Below are positions 52,138 through 60,603 of a DNA stretch of 64,000 bases, piece after piece. The notes beneath the pieces are model-generated. The model did not search any database, was not told where the DNA came from, and saw only the letters and a program-made list of their open reading frames with translations. The first letter of the stretch is position 1, and the number at the start of each line of letters is the position of its first letter. Source of the DNA: Paulinella micropora (Eukaryota; Cercozoa; Imbricatea; Euglyphida; Paulinellidae); contig WBZZ01005583.1 of the NCBI GenBank assembly GCA_019918135.1, positions 124,001-188,000 on the forward strand. The letters run 5' to 3'. The position numbers and the translations under genes are program-made.

Positions 52138-52320
52138 TTAAATTTCTGCCCAAACCAGGCACGCTACGTCACGGACCCGCACGGGCTGCTGGCAGCCCAC
52201 CCCACTTGGCAGTCGCCGACGCGGGGTCCCTCGGCGGGGCTTGCTCCCTTTATCTTCACCTTTGTCTTTTCCTTCCAAAAGTTGCGTGTGCAAACACGTT
52301 TCTCCGGCGTAATCTTGCAT
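52138..52320 (-). CDS. Small basic protein (60 aa) sharing a 5-prime region with 56.1-56.7 kb
   Basis: The ATG opens MQDYAGETCLHTQLLEGKDK, followed by a basic stretch (GSKPRRGTPRRRLP). It is supported mainly by its upstream 90 bp, which match those of the gene at 56104-56751 up to and including the start codon. It may be a genuine small gene or a promoter copy joined to unrelated sequence. Confidence 0.4.
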   Translation of the reverse strand: MQDYAGETCLHTQLLEGKDKGEDKGSKPRRGTPRRRLPSGVGCQQPVRVRDVACLVWAEI

Positions 52321-52409
52321 CTGTCTGCTCAAGATGGGAGGCTGATGTGTCGCGAGTAAAATCTACGAGGTACAAGAAATCTAAAAAACAGTTAAGCGCG
52401 AGTTTACCC
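52321..52409 (-). promoter_or_regulatory. Duplicated upstream region, copy 1
   Basis: About 90 bp, read on the minus strand, match 56752-56839 closely: GGTAAACTCGCGCTTAACTG, then a TTTTTAGATTTCTTG stretch, GTAGATTTTACTCGCGACAC, and CAGACAG before ATG. Conservation up to the start codon suggests that it holds a promoter and leader. No named promoter consensus is claimed. Confidence 0.45.
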
Positions 52410-52690
52410 CCTCCTCCTTCCGGTCCTCTCAGCACGACAGAGTGGAGTACTCTTTCCTCCCCCCCCCATCTACTTCTCACTGTTGCGTAGGGGAGAGGGT
52501 GGGGGGCACCCCCCCCCCCCCATCTACTTCTCACTGTTGTGTGTGGGGGGGGGGGGGGCGCCCCCCTCCCCGCACCACAACCCAAACTGTATGCGCCTGT
52601 GCGCAGCTGGCACAAATCAACAATTTGGTGAAGAGCAAGGCACAGCAAAGAGAAAGGTCCCGTTGTAACCTGGCAGGAGAAGAAGCAAGA
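52410..52690. repeat. Poly-C/poly-G tract with a tandem 50-bp unit
   Basis: CCCCCCATCTACTTCTCACT occurs twice, each time followed by GTTG and a G-run, within long C- and G-runs. No gene. Confidence 0.6.
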
Positions 52691-52692
52691 AA

Positions 52693-52989
52693 ATGCCTTG
52701 TCTTGGTGCACAGATGACGGCCAGACGAATCGACTCGACGGAATTTTCTTCTCGCGCCCAACGCGCGCTCAAACGAGAATACGTTATTGCTTGCAATACG
52801 TTAAGTGTGCTAACTGACAAATATAACGGACTGATGTATCGCTATCTGTGGACTTTCGATGGAGATGCAGATGAACAAAACCAATTAGATCTTGTGATTG
52901 ATAGCATAATAACCCTGCAGCGGCAACTAACTGAAATGCGTCGGAATCTAGTATCTTTACCTCCAGTGCATTTTACAATCGACTGCTAG
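52693..52989 (+). CDS. Helical 98-aa protein, possibly longer
   Basis: The ATG opens MPCLGAQMTARRIDSTEFSS. The helical body contains RAQRALKREYVIACNTL and LVIDSIITLQRQLTEMRRNL. Coding-looking sequence on the same strand continues to 53109 (NLDKFRTIAPRVRGMLPEL), so the gene may have been longer and is interrupted once. The product is unknown. Confidence 0.5.
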   Translation: MPCLGAQMTARRIDSTEFSSRAQRALKREYVIACNTLSVLTDKYNGLMYRYLWTFDGDADEQNQLDLVIDSIITLQRQLTEMRRNLVSLPPVHFTIDC

Positions 52990-53224
52990 CAAAAAATATT
53001 AAAAAACTTCTTTAACTTGGACAAGTTTCGGACTATCGCCCCCCGTGTGCGAGGCATGCTACCGGAATTAATAACGATGAAAAAACAACAAGAGGATTTT
53101 TACAGTTAAAAGAACGAGGTGGCGTTCAAGAATCCCATGGCTAGACGTCGAATTTTGATTTTAAACAAAAATGATTTTTCTTTGGTGTACTAAGACACTT
53201 TGTGCTTTCTGCCTCTCCTCTTCC

Positions 53225-54180
53225 ACAGTGCCAAGATTAAAACTTTGTCAAGGATTTTTTTTTATTCAAAAAGTCTCGGCAAGGGCCTCACAACCCCGGC
53301 GCGGGCAAGAAAGCGCCAGAGAACAGCGCCGCACTCGCAGTCGCCGCCGGCGGACGTGGTCGAGCTGCTGCTTTCGTTCCTGCCGCACATCGAGCTGTTC
53401 CGCCTGCGGTGTGTGTCGCGCGGCGGTCTGTGGGGTTCTGCCCTCTGGTGGCCCCGGGAACTGCTGCTGCCCTGCCTTCCGCCCCCAGCAGCGTTGCTCG
53501 CGCTGCGCATGGTGTCGTGGAGCAAAAAGGCGCGCGACTACGACACCCAAGCCCTGACCCGACTCACGAATCTCGAGCAGCTGTCGTTCGAGTACTGCCG
53601 GGGCCTTTCTGCGACGTATTTGTCGCCGCTGGCTGCGCTGGTCGGACTGCGCCGAGTTCGCTTTTTTAACTGTGGCTTGCTACCCTCACTAGGCTGGCTC
53701 GCGCAGCTGCCGGCGTTAACAGGGCTCGATTTGGCAGGCTCGTACGACGAACGCGACAGGCTCGACGCGCTGCTGCCGCGGTTGCGCACGTTGACGCTGC
53801 CGGACTACCAGAGTCAAATTTGTCCCGAAGGGCTGGCGCAGCTCTCCAAGCTCAGGAGCCTGCGGTTTCCTTCGACACGCTGCGTGTGCTGACCTTGACC
53901 AAGGCGTTATTCTTGGCTGAAATAGATCACGTGGTGGCTACGGTCGAGAGTGACTGCCTCTGCTTGTCCCCGTTGCGGTTTGGCGCCGCGCCCAAACTAC
54001 AGACGCTAAAGATCACCAACTGCGCGTCTGAGCTTGAGGGAGGTCCCGCTCGACAAGCAGAACCTTCGGGACCTGCAGCTTTTGGGTGAAAAAAGTGCAT
54101 TGTGTGTGAAATTTCAGGCGCGCCATTGTAGCTGTGCTATGCACGATCCCCAACGGCGTCCTGTCCGTTGTGACTGTTGC
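53225..54180 (+). pseudogene. Second F-box/LRR gene, front fused to repeats, interrupted
   Basis: An inverted T core (GCCAAGATTAAAACTTTGTC) and a P core scrap (CAAGGGCCTCACAACCCCGG) run directly into coding sequence. The F-box-like segment is PPADVVELLLSFLPHIELFR LRCVS. LRR-like strands follow: LTRLTNLEQLSFEYCRG, LAALVGLRRVRFFNCG, LPALTGLDLAGS, LPRLRTLTLPD and LSKLRSLRF. Further LRR-like sequence (FDTLRVLTLTKALFLAE; PKLQTLKITNC) continues in an overlapping frame. The original start is lost to the repeat insertion and there are about two breaks. It is not close to the 44.8 kb gene. Confidence 0.65.
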
Positions 54181-54214
54181 TTTAAAAAAAAAACTTTTTT
54201 TACTTTTTTGTTAA

Positions 54215-54808
54215 CTATTTATTTTTTTTCTGTTTTTTTTTTGGTCGGCCACAGATCGAGCAAGTTTGGAGGTTAGCGTTCGGGGGGGTCACCCTGCGAA
54301 TGTCAAGCTCAGGCTCTTTAGTCATGGTCGGCAGTATCGAATTCAGTTCGACAGTCAGTTTTTTGACAGCCTCAGAGGTCAAGCTCCAAGCGCGCAGCTC
54401 TGCGATCAGCAGGCGCACTTGGTTGTAACCTAGCTGGTAGCTTGCGCGTGCTAGACCGGCAGGGTTCTGTACATCGTTTAACACGGCGCGCATTTCAGCA
54501 GGCAAAAGCTTGCTTGCTTGTAGGAACTTTTTCAGCGTAGCTATCGGCCTTCCTAAGTTTGGTTTGTTAGCCAGCCTCCATTTCCCCTCGATGACAGAGG
54601 TCTCTAGCGGCGTACCTTTTATCTCGTACGGCGCAAACAAAGAGCGCCGGGTTGGTAATTGTTGGGTCAACCACTGGTCTAGTTTATGTGCTTTGCTTAT
54701 TCTGCCAACAAGGCACCGCGGATGTTCTTTCACTAGCGCAGCCAACGCGTTGTCTAAGGAATTCACTATTGCAGCACCAGTGATATCCTGCTTGTACAAA
54801 GATTGCAA
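54215..54808 (-). CDS. C-terminal part of a paralogue of the 57-58 kb gene
   Basis: This frame matches the second half of the gene at 57063-58175: RRSLFAPYEIKG against KRLFAPYLDSK, ARASYQLGYNQVRLLIAELR against RACYSMGYNGVRLLLAFVRR, and a terminal CxxC (CSICGRPKKK against CHSCGLRG). The end is Lys-rich. The front half of this copy lies upstream at 54886-55221 with a shortened middle, so the copy is interrupted. Confidence 0.6.
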   Translation of the reverse strand: MQSLYKQDITGAAIVNSLDNALAALVKEHPRCLVGRISKAHKLDQWLTQQLPTRRSLFAPYEIKGTPLETSVIEGKWRLANKPNLGRPIATLKKFLQASKLLPAEMRAVLNDVQNPAGLARASYQLGYNQVRLLIAELRAWSLTSEAVKKLTVELNSILPTMTKEPELDIRRVTPPNANLQTCSICGRPKKKQKKNK

Positions 54809-54885
54809 TAATTGGCCCTCTTTGTCTGACGGCTGAACGAACGGTCCAAATCTAGCATAGTAGTTGTCTGTAGCGAACCCGCCCT

Positions 54886-55221
54886 CTATTGCCAGGACAA
54901 TGTGGGCGCTTCCCTCTTCTTGGACCGCTTGACCGTCCTTGTTATACTGTCCCGCATGGTGGTTGATATGCTTACACCATTGCCGAACTCCTTCTTTTCT
55001 GCCACAAGGCTTATTGTCTCTAACACAAGCTCGCCTGACTGTTCTATTTCAGTTCTTATTTCATCTACGTCGACAGGTTCACCCGTCTTCCACTGATTGT
55101 GAGGCCACAAGGGAGTCTCGGGAGGTATGTGTAGCGCGTCCAGGACGATCTTTCGCAAGTCTTCAAAGGTCTCCCAATTTCCAAGCTCGATTTCGCCCTT
55201 GAAGTCCTCCTGCCGCGTCAT
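54886..55221 (-). CDS. N-terminal part of a paralogue of the 57-58 kb gene
   Basis: The ATG opens MTRQEDFKGEIELGNWETFE. LGNWETFEDLRKIVLDALHI corresponds to IGDWQDWQDLPALYDIIRKE, and the ETISLVAEKK segment to LETICDCRYN of the 57-58 kb protein. The frame ends in a basic tail and does not join directly to 54215-54808. The function is unknown. Confidence 0.55.
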   Translation of the reverse strand: MTRQEDFKGEIELGNWETFEDLRKIVLDALHIPPETPLWPHNQWKTGEPVDVDEIRTEIEQSGELVLETISLVAEKKEFGNGVSISTTMRDSITRTVKRSKKREAPTLSWQ

Positions 55222-55544
55222 TCAGAGGTCCTCCTGGAGGTCCTGTGCGTGGCGTTACGTAACACAACACCTTAACAAGCGTCATTGTACGGACGACCCC
55301 GCGCGCTCTCAGGATGGTTTTTTTTTCTTCCTTTTTTTTTTGTTACTGCTATATTTTAAGAACAAGACAATCCAAAGTTTCAAATATTTGACTGCCACTT
55401 TTTCGGCATCCTGCTCTTTTCCCCTTCCCTCCCGCTTTTCTGTTTGCTCTCTTTCCCATGGCGCAGACGTGCTCTGCACACAGGGCTGGAGCAAAAAAGA
55501 GCCAGAAGTAAAGTTTTGTCGCTAGTAATTTAATTTTTTGAATA
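55222..55544. other. Intergenic, T-rich, no gene seen
   Basis: GTCCTCCTGGAGGTCCT palindrome-like sequence lies at 55227-55243, then long poly-T and AT-rich sequence. Open frames here are short and of unconvincing composition. Confidence 0.4.
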
Positions 55545-55735
55545 CTTTCTTTGCCACAGCTGTGGCTTTACCAGGCAGTCCAGGACGTTAGCAGACAAGC
55601 TCCAGCGCCGCACAAAAGCTAATAACAGACGCACCCCGTTGTAACCTATACTATAGCACGCACGTTCTAGCTGGCCGTCGCGCAGCTGCTCCGCCGCCAA
55701 CGTAAAATCTTTCAGGTAAAAAGCAAAGAAGTGTC
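55545..55735 (-). pseudogene. Miniature derivative of the 57-58 kb gene
   Basis: Three separated pieces of the 57063-58175 gene are found joined within 190 bp: CCACAGCTGTGGC (57.1 kb), the block from CAGGCAGTCCAGGACGTTAG to GCACGCACGTT (57.24-57.35 kb), and CAGCTGCTCC...CTTCAGGTAAAAAGCA (57.65-57.69 kb). Order and orientation are kept and the intervening stretches are missing. It is a deletion derivative, non-coding. Confidence 0.65.
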
Positions 55736-55779
55736 AGACATAGAATCCTCAGGCCAGAATCTTATGGTTTCTGAATTTA

Positions 55780-56070
55780 GTGCTTCAAAAAAAAAAGAGC
55801 AGCGAGTCTAGTTCGCCAAATCTTCGGTTGAAGTTCAGCGCCCCCCTCTCCCCAAAAAAAGAACGAGCGTTTTCCCCCCGTCGGATACGGTTTAAAAAGG
55901 CAATGGTTAGGGGTTTTTGGCACAAATTTGATTTTTCGACCATATCACATCTCCCCCCGGAAATTCGGCGACAAATCCCGTGGCCAGACATCTCATTGCC
56001 TTTGCTCCCCTCGATTAATGTTATAACGAACCCACTCGGGGTGTTCGAACTGTATTTAATTGAATAAAAA
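55780..56070 (+). repeat. Diverged D-like unit
   Basis: The blocks GTCTAGTTCGCCAAATC, GAACGAGCGTTTTCCCCCCG, GGGTTTTTGGC and TTTTCGACCATATCACATC, then CCGGAAATTCGGCGAC, recall the order in the 16-17 kb D repeats (GTTCGCC, GGTTTTACGG, TTTTTCGGCCATATCA, CCCGGGAAAA). AT-rich DNA and a gene end follow. No gene. Confidence 0.5.
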
Positions 56071-56103
56071 AATTATAAAGCTAAACCAGGAGTTTTTATT
56101 ATA

Positions 56104-56751
56104 CTACGGTCCGTAAGGTGAGCCCGAGACGTTGCAAGCCGGCGGCGGCCTCTTGCGGGGACAAACTAGCCGTCTGGCGCGAACTCGGCCGCGGCATTTT
56201 GGGGTCCTGCGGATCCTGGCCCTTTTCCTCGGTCGGGTGGTGTCGGCCGCGGAGGCAGGGTCTGCCTCGGGGGTCGGGCCCCGGGGCGGCTGGGTGTCCA
56301 GGGGCAAGACAAGCAAGTAGCTGTCGCAGTGTTCTGAATATAGCTGACGAGTGGGTTGCCAGTTCGTGGGTGGTTGGCCTTCTCCGGCGTAATTGCTGAC
56401 GAGGCCCACGTAATGTGTATCGCTCCGGTACACTTCCAGGTGATCCATTCCCTGTTCGGTGGCGGCGGTCTTGCGGAACGCTGGTGGCAGCGGGTACTCG
56501 ACCAGCCGCCTCAGCCCGTACTTGTGCGCCAACTCGTTGCGGGCGGCTAGTATCGCTAGCGATGGGACATGCCCGGGCGTGGCCTGGAATCTCCCCCAGT
56601 AGCTGTCGGCAAAAAGTTCGTGATGTGCCGTGAGTTCTGCCCAGCTCGGACAGGAGCACAAGTAGCGTTCTTGGCCGCGGAGGCAGGGCTGGCAGTGCGC
56701 TACTGTGGGCAAGTTAGCGCTAGGGCGCTCGGGCTGCTGGAGCTCTTGCAT
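56104..56751 (-). CDS. Unknown 215-aa protein with basic nuclear-type tail
   Basis: The ATG opens MQELQQPERPSANLPTV. A Cys-rich start (CQPCLRGQERYLCSCPSW) may bind zinc. The middle is globular (EYPLPPAFRKTAATEQG; HYVGLVSNYAGEG). The tail is strongly basic (RPRKRARIRRTPKCRGRVRA), a likely nuclear localisation signal or nucleic-acid-binding end. A second frame overlaps it but looks less protein-like. The upstream region is shared with 52321-52409. Confidence 0.6.
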   Translation of the reverse strand: MQELQQPERPSANLPTVAHCQPCLRGQERYLCSCPSWAELTAHHELFADSYWGRFQATPGHVPSLAILAARNELAHKYGLRRLVEYPLPPAFRKTAATEQGMDHLEVYRSDTHYVGLVSNYAGEGQPPTNWQPTRQLYSEHCDSYLLVLPLDTQPPRGPTPEADPASAADTTRPRKRARIRRTPKCRGRVRARRLVCPRKRPPPACNVSGSPYGP

Positions 56752-56839
56752 CTGTCTGCTCGAGGTGGGAGGCTGGTGTGTCGCGAGTAAAATCTACGAG
56801 TTACAAGAAATATGAAAAACAGTTAAGCGCGAGTTTACC
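56752..56839 (-). promoter_or_regulatory. Duplicated upstream region, copy 2
   Basis: This is the counterpart of 52321-52409. Read on the minus strand, it contains TAACTCGTAGATTTTACTCG and AGCGCGAGTTTACC in the complementary sense and ends at the start codon of the gene at 56751. The pair differs at only a few positions. Confidence 0.45.
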
Positions 56840-57062
56840 TGTTTGTCCGACTCCCGAAAAAAACATGCGAAGGACAAGGGGGGGGGGGTTGCCCCCCCCC
56901 CCCCCCCCTTTGTTCCTGGAAATCCTCCAGGCGATACGTCAAAGATGACGAAGTAGATGTCGTGACCTACTACTACGACTTTTATCTTGACAAGTTGCAC
57001 AACAATTGGCAAAGAGCGCCAATTGTTAACCAACTATTAAAGTTTCAAACACACACAAGAGG
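56840..57062. other. C/G tract and Kelch-like remnant
   Basis: A poly-G/poly-C tract (56878-56910) and, on the minus strand at about 56930-57033, a short frame with KIKVVVVGHDIYFVIFDVSP, which recalls a Kelch blade strand pattern. There is no start or complete gene. Confidence 0.35.
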
Positions 57063-58175
57063 CTAGTAATTTATTTTTTTGAGTACCCCTCTCAGGCCAC
57101 AGCTGTGGCAAGTTTCGCCGCGCATGACACGAGCAGCCGAATCCACCCACACGCCCGTTTGTTCCTTTATCACTTTCGTCAGCAATACCCCTCTGCGCTT
57201 GCTGTCGTTCATGACAGAGACAATCTCGTTCAGTGGCTTGACCAGGCAGTCCAGGACGTTAGCAGACAAGCTCCAGCGCCGCACAAAAGCTAATAACAAA
57301 CGAACCCCATTGTAACCCATACTATAGCACGCACGTTGTAGCTGGCCGTAGTTTTCGACCCCGCCCAATTTTGTGCGCCATTCCAAAGGAATCCTAGGAA
57401 TCCTGTCACCAAAGTCATAACGGTTGTTATCACACAGGAAATCTTGCAGGAGGCCTTGTAGCACCTTGGCCTCATTCTCCGGCAGTTGTGTCCAGGGCTT
57501 GGCTTTGCTATCTAGGTACGGAGCGAACAGGCGCTTTCTCTGTGTGTTTATTTCTGATAATAGTCTGTCCAGTGCGAGCACGCCATCTATCTTTGCTACG
57601 GCGCAGGCCGGTGCATCTTTCACCAGTTTGTTCAACGCCGCCGTCAGCTGCTCCACCGCCAGCGTAAAGTCTTCCAGGTAAAAAGCATGGTCCCCTCGAT
57701 TAAAACCATCACTGCACTGTATCGTCACCAGAGGTTGGAGCTTTTCGTCATCGGTCAAAAGAGGCAGGCTTTGTACGTGCCGATTGCTTGCATAGAGACA
57801 AATATAGGCCCTTCCCTGCTCGTACACTTGTTTGCCATTTCTGTTGTACCTGCAGTCGCAAATTGTCTCGAGCGTCACTCTGACCGCGCCTTCCGACTCG
57901 AACGGGTACTTCTTAGCCTCCCTTTTGGTCGCGTCTAAATAGATGCCTTTCCCTTCAATTATGTCTTGGCGTACTGTTGCTGCTGTATCACCCGCCCGAA
58001 GGCACAGTGGCGTCTTGGCGTCAAGCCCGAGCTCTTTGCGGATAATATCGTACAAAGCAGGTAAATCTTGCCAATCTTGCCAATCTCCAATGTCGACTTT
58101 TTGTGTAATATAATCAAACTTGTACCCTAGGCTGGGGTCTATTCTGAAACATTTAACCTCCACGGGCACTGCCAT
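57063..58175 (-). CDS. Unknown 370-aa protein, intact member of a small family
   Basis: The start is set at MAVPVEVKCFRIDPSLGYKF; codons upstream are low complexity. Parts seen: IGDWQDWQDLPALYDIIRKE (residues about 30-49), a Cys-containing strand LETICDCRYNRNG, FYLEDFTLAVEQLTAALNKL, RLFAPYLDSKAKPW, RACYSMGYNGVRLLLAFVRR and a final CHSCGLRG knuckle. A broken relative lies at 54215-55221 and a miniature at 55545-55735. It ends in TAG next to TAATTTATTTTTT. No known domain is recognised. Confidence 0.7.
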   Translation of the reverse strand: MAVPVEVKCFRIDPSLGYKFDYITQKVDIGDWQDWQDLPALYDIIRKELGLDAKTPLCLRAGDTAATVRQDIIEGKGIYLDATKREAKKYPFESEGAVRVTLETICDCRYNRNGKQVYEQGRAYICLYASNRHVQSLPLLTDDEKLQPLVTIQCSDGFNRGDHAFYLEDFTLAVEQLTAALNKLVKDAPACAVAKIDGVLALDRLLSEINTQRKRLFAPYLDSKAKPWTQLPENEAKVLQGLLQDFLCDNNRYDFGDRIPRIPLEWRTKLGGVENYGQLQRACYSMGYNGVRLLLAFVRRWSLSANVLDCLVKPLNEIVSVMNDSKRRGVLLTKVIKEQTGVWVDSAARVMRGETCHSCGLRGVLKKINY

Positions 58176-58249
58176 TTTTGCCGTTTGCAAAAGAAAAAGA
58201 GAAATAAACAGCCAAGGGTCCGCTACGCTTCCGACACATGTACTGATCA

Positions 58250-58373
58250 TGACGACGGTTGAGCACCCCCCCCCCCCCCCCTCCCCCACCCGGGCTCAGG
58301 GGGCTTAGGGGGGAAGGAAGAAGGGGGGCGGCGCCCCCCCCACCCTTTTTTTTCTTCTTCCCCTCCCTCGGAA
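58250..58373. repeat. C/G tract with H-type hairpin scrap
   Basis: A poly-C run, then ACCCGGGCTCAGGGGGCTTA, a degenerate H hairpin, and a further G- and C-run. No gene. Confidence 0.5.
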
Positions 58374-58643
58374 CTAGAGCGGGCGGCCGCCTGCGCCTGG
58401 AGCGGGAAGAGGGAAAGGAATAAAGGAGGGCCCCCCCCCCCCCCTCTCCCCTATCTCTTCTGTCACCCCCATCTTTTTCGTCGCCCCTCGCCCCCTTTCC
58501 CTTTTTTTCGTCTTGTTATTTAATATGTAAATAATTTCTCGAGCTTGCTCTATCGTGACCAAGGGTATTTGCAGCAGCTGCAGCAAGCTTTCCTTGCCGC
58601 TCATCTGCGCAAGGATCTCTAGGTGACGCTCCGTGTCTTCCAT
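58374..58643 (-). CDS. Small helical protein (89 aa), end in low complexity
   Basis: The ATG opens MEDTERHLEILAQMSGKESL, followed by LLQLLQIPLVTIEQAREIIY, a helical pair, then a basic Lys/Arg-rich stretch. From about residue 60 the frame enters a poly-C/G tract, so the real C-terminus is uncertain. No family is recognised. Confidence 0.45.
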   Translation of the reverse strand: MEDTERHLEILAQMSGKESLLQLLQIPLVTIEQAREIIYILNNKTKKRERGRGATKKMGVTEEIGERGGGGPSFIPFPLPAPGAGGRPL

Positions 58644-58699
58644 CTTGTGCTGAGGAAAGCAGAGGGTAGGAGGGTGAAGCGCGAGGGGAAAGAAAAAGT

Positions 58700-59210
58700 G
58701 AGAATGCGTGCGTGCGTGCAGGGGGGCGTCTCCCTTTACCGAGTAGGAAGGGGAGGCACAGGACAAATTTAAAGGAGAGGGGGGGGGGGGGGCGCCGCCC
58801 CCCCCCCCCTCGGCTATCCTGGGCAAAAGAGCAAGTTCTTTCACTGGCAGTCAACTTCCACAAGCTGATCTGTCTGCTTCTGGCTTTTGGCAGCGTCTTG
58901 TTGTTAGAAACCAAAGAATCGCACACGTAATTGGGGTGTGGCCGTGTGCGATTGTTTGCTTTACTCTCTCTCTCTCCTTCTTCTCCCCCCCCCCCCCCCC
59001 CCGGGGCTGCATGTTGAAGACGTGCCAGATTCCGTCATAAATCATGTGATTAACAACTATCATTAGAGCAAACTGAGGGCCTACTTTTGCTCCGCCGCCC
59101 TGACTACTAAAGACGGGGGGAAGGTAGAGCCTGTCCGGAGAATAATTTCTTTTTTTTTAATTAAAAGCTTTCGATAGAACTCAGGTTTACGAGCAGAAAA
59201 CAGCACGGTC
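58700..59210. other. Low-complexity tracts with short coding scraps
   Basis: A poly-G/C tract at 58780-58815 and a (CT)n plus poly-C tract at 58960-59000. An inverted pair CGCACACG/CGTGTGCG lies at 58920-58950. On the minus strand, 59000-59063 opens with ATG as MIVVNHMIYDGIWHVFNMQ, which looks like a gene start cut by the poly-C tract. No complete gene is seen. Confidence 0.4.
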
Positions 59211-59211
59211 G

Positions 59212-59883
59212 TCAAGAGGGAGGAGGGGAGAGGGGCAGGGGCGGGGAAGGGGGAAGGAAAAGGGAGAAGGGGGGCGCCCTGCACCCCCCTGGCGGGCTCC
59301 GGAAAAAAGTTAGCCTATTTTTGTCCCCTAAGGCTTCTAAGTCATCCGAAGAGTGACTTCTCCAATGAGGCGGCGCATTCTCTGGGACTAGAATTTCCTC
59401 TAGTACGCACTCATTTCTTTTTGCCGCACTTAACACACTGTTGCGTGAGTAGCCCCCGTATTTGTTTAAAAGTGCGTATGCGTTCAGAAGCAGGGATTGT
59501 ACCTTTTGTGATCTTTCATACTCTGCGTTGATTTCTTGTGTTTGTTCTGGTGTTCGTTCCCACGGCGGTGGGTACTTGTTTTCAATCTCATTCCAGGCTT
59601 CATCGGCCTGTTTCTCTTCATTAGTCCAGCACTCCAGGGAATCGTCGACTGCTTGCTTTGCGGTCCGAAATTTCTCGTCTTTAAGCAGGGCGATGTCTTC
59701 CTTCCATTGCGAAAGGAATTCGTTTTGTCTTTTCTTAAATGCGAGCTGACCACTGTCGGGTAGTGCCTCTTGCATCCACATGCCGGATTCCAGGGGGTTC
59801 CTATCTAAAGCCTGTTTATTATGTTGGATAAGTTTGTCTACTGCCTGCAGCAGTTCCTTCTTCCAGCTCGGTTTGTCGCTCAT
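59212..59883 (-). CDS. Unknown charged helical protein (223 codons)
   Basis: The ATG opens MSDKPSWKKELLQAVDKLIQ. The first 175 residues are charged and helical (FLSQWKEDIALLKDEKFR; EEKQADEAWNEIENKYPP; RTPEQTQEINAEYERSQKVQ). After FFRSPPGG the frame enters a C-rich tract, so the true end is probably earlier or replaced. No family is recognised. Confidence 0.55.
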   Translation of the reverse strand: MSDKPSWKKELLQAVDKLIQHNKQALDRNPLESGMWMQEALPDSGQLAFKKRQNEFLSQWKEDIALLKDEKFRTAKQAVDDSLECWTNEEKQADEAWNEIENKYPPPWERTPEQTQEINAEYERSQKVQSLLLNAYALLNKYGGYSRNSVLSAAKRNECVLEEILVPENAPPHWRSHSSDDLEALGDKNRLTFFRSPPGGCRAPPFSLFLPPSPPLPLSPPPS

Positions 59884-60603
59884 TGGTTACAACGTGGTTA
59901 GTTTTTAAAAAAATAAGTAAGTAAAGGTAGTCGAGAAAGTGTGTCGGGGGAAAGGGTGGTACTTCTCCTTTCTCTCCCATCCCTCCCCCCCCCCCCCCCC
60001 CCCCCCGCCCACCCCTTCCCCCCTCCCTTCTAGCTTCAGCAACAAAGTTTTTTTTCCTCCCTAATTTACGCCGCAAACTTAGCTCAGAGGTACTAGTAGT
60101 GTAGCGTGCGTCTGCGCCGGCGGCCATGAGCTCAGCGCCATCGGATTCCTCTTATTTTTTCTTCTGTACCAGGCAGACAAGGGCCTCACGACTCTGACGG
60201 CGTCCTGTCCGTGCCAAGCCCCCTCCCTCCGATTTTTAGAAAAGGAGCGCCTTGTCTTTTACAGACTTTTTTCTAGTTATTACGCGACTGCTTTCTTTCT
60301 GTTTTTCCGGCTGAGCTAAAGAACGATTTGTTTGATTTTCGCAAAAGCTTTGTTGGAACAAGAATAAATATACAGTTTCTCGCAATCATGCGTCCGAGCC
60401 GGTAGTGAAGCCTATTGCGCCGGACAGCTAAGGCGCTGCTCCTGTGTCGTCGGGAGATCAAGGATTTTGCGGTTCTCGTGTGACAGAAAAGAAAGTTAAA
60501 TTGATTTAATAAAGCAAGTTTTTATCGAAGAATCTTCCTCTTGAGCACTCTTTGCTCTCTTGTCTGCTTTTGGACACGCAGCTCCAGCAAGTGCACGGAG
60601 GGG
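59884..60603. other. Intergenic region with a P-core scrap
   Basis: A poly-C tract lies at 59985-60010. A P-core fragment lies at 60165-60220 (CAGGCAGACAAGGGCCTCAC; GCGTCCTGTCCGTGCCA). AT-rich sequence with TTGATTTAATAAAGCAAG lies at 60490-60515, the gene-end signature for the Sel1 gene read from the other strand. No gene is supportable. Confidence 0.5.
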
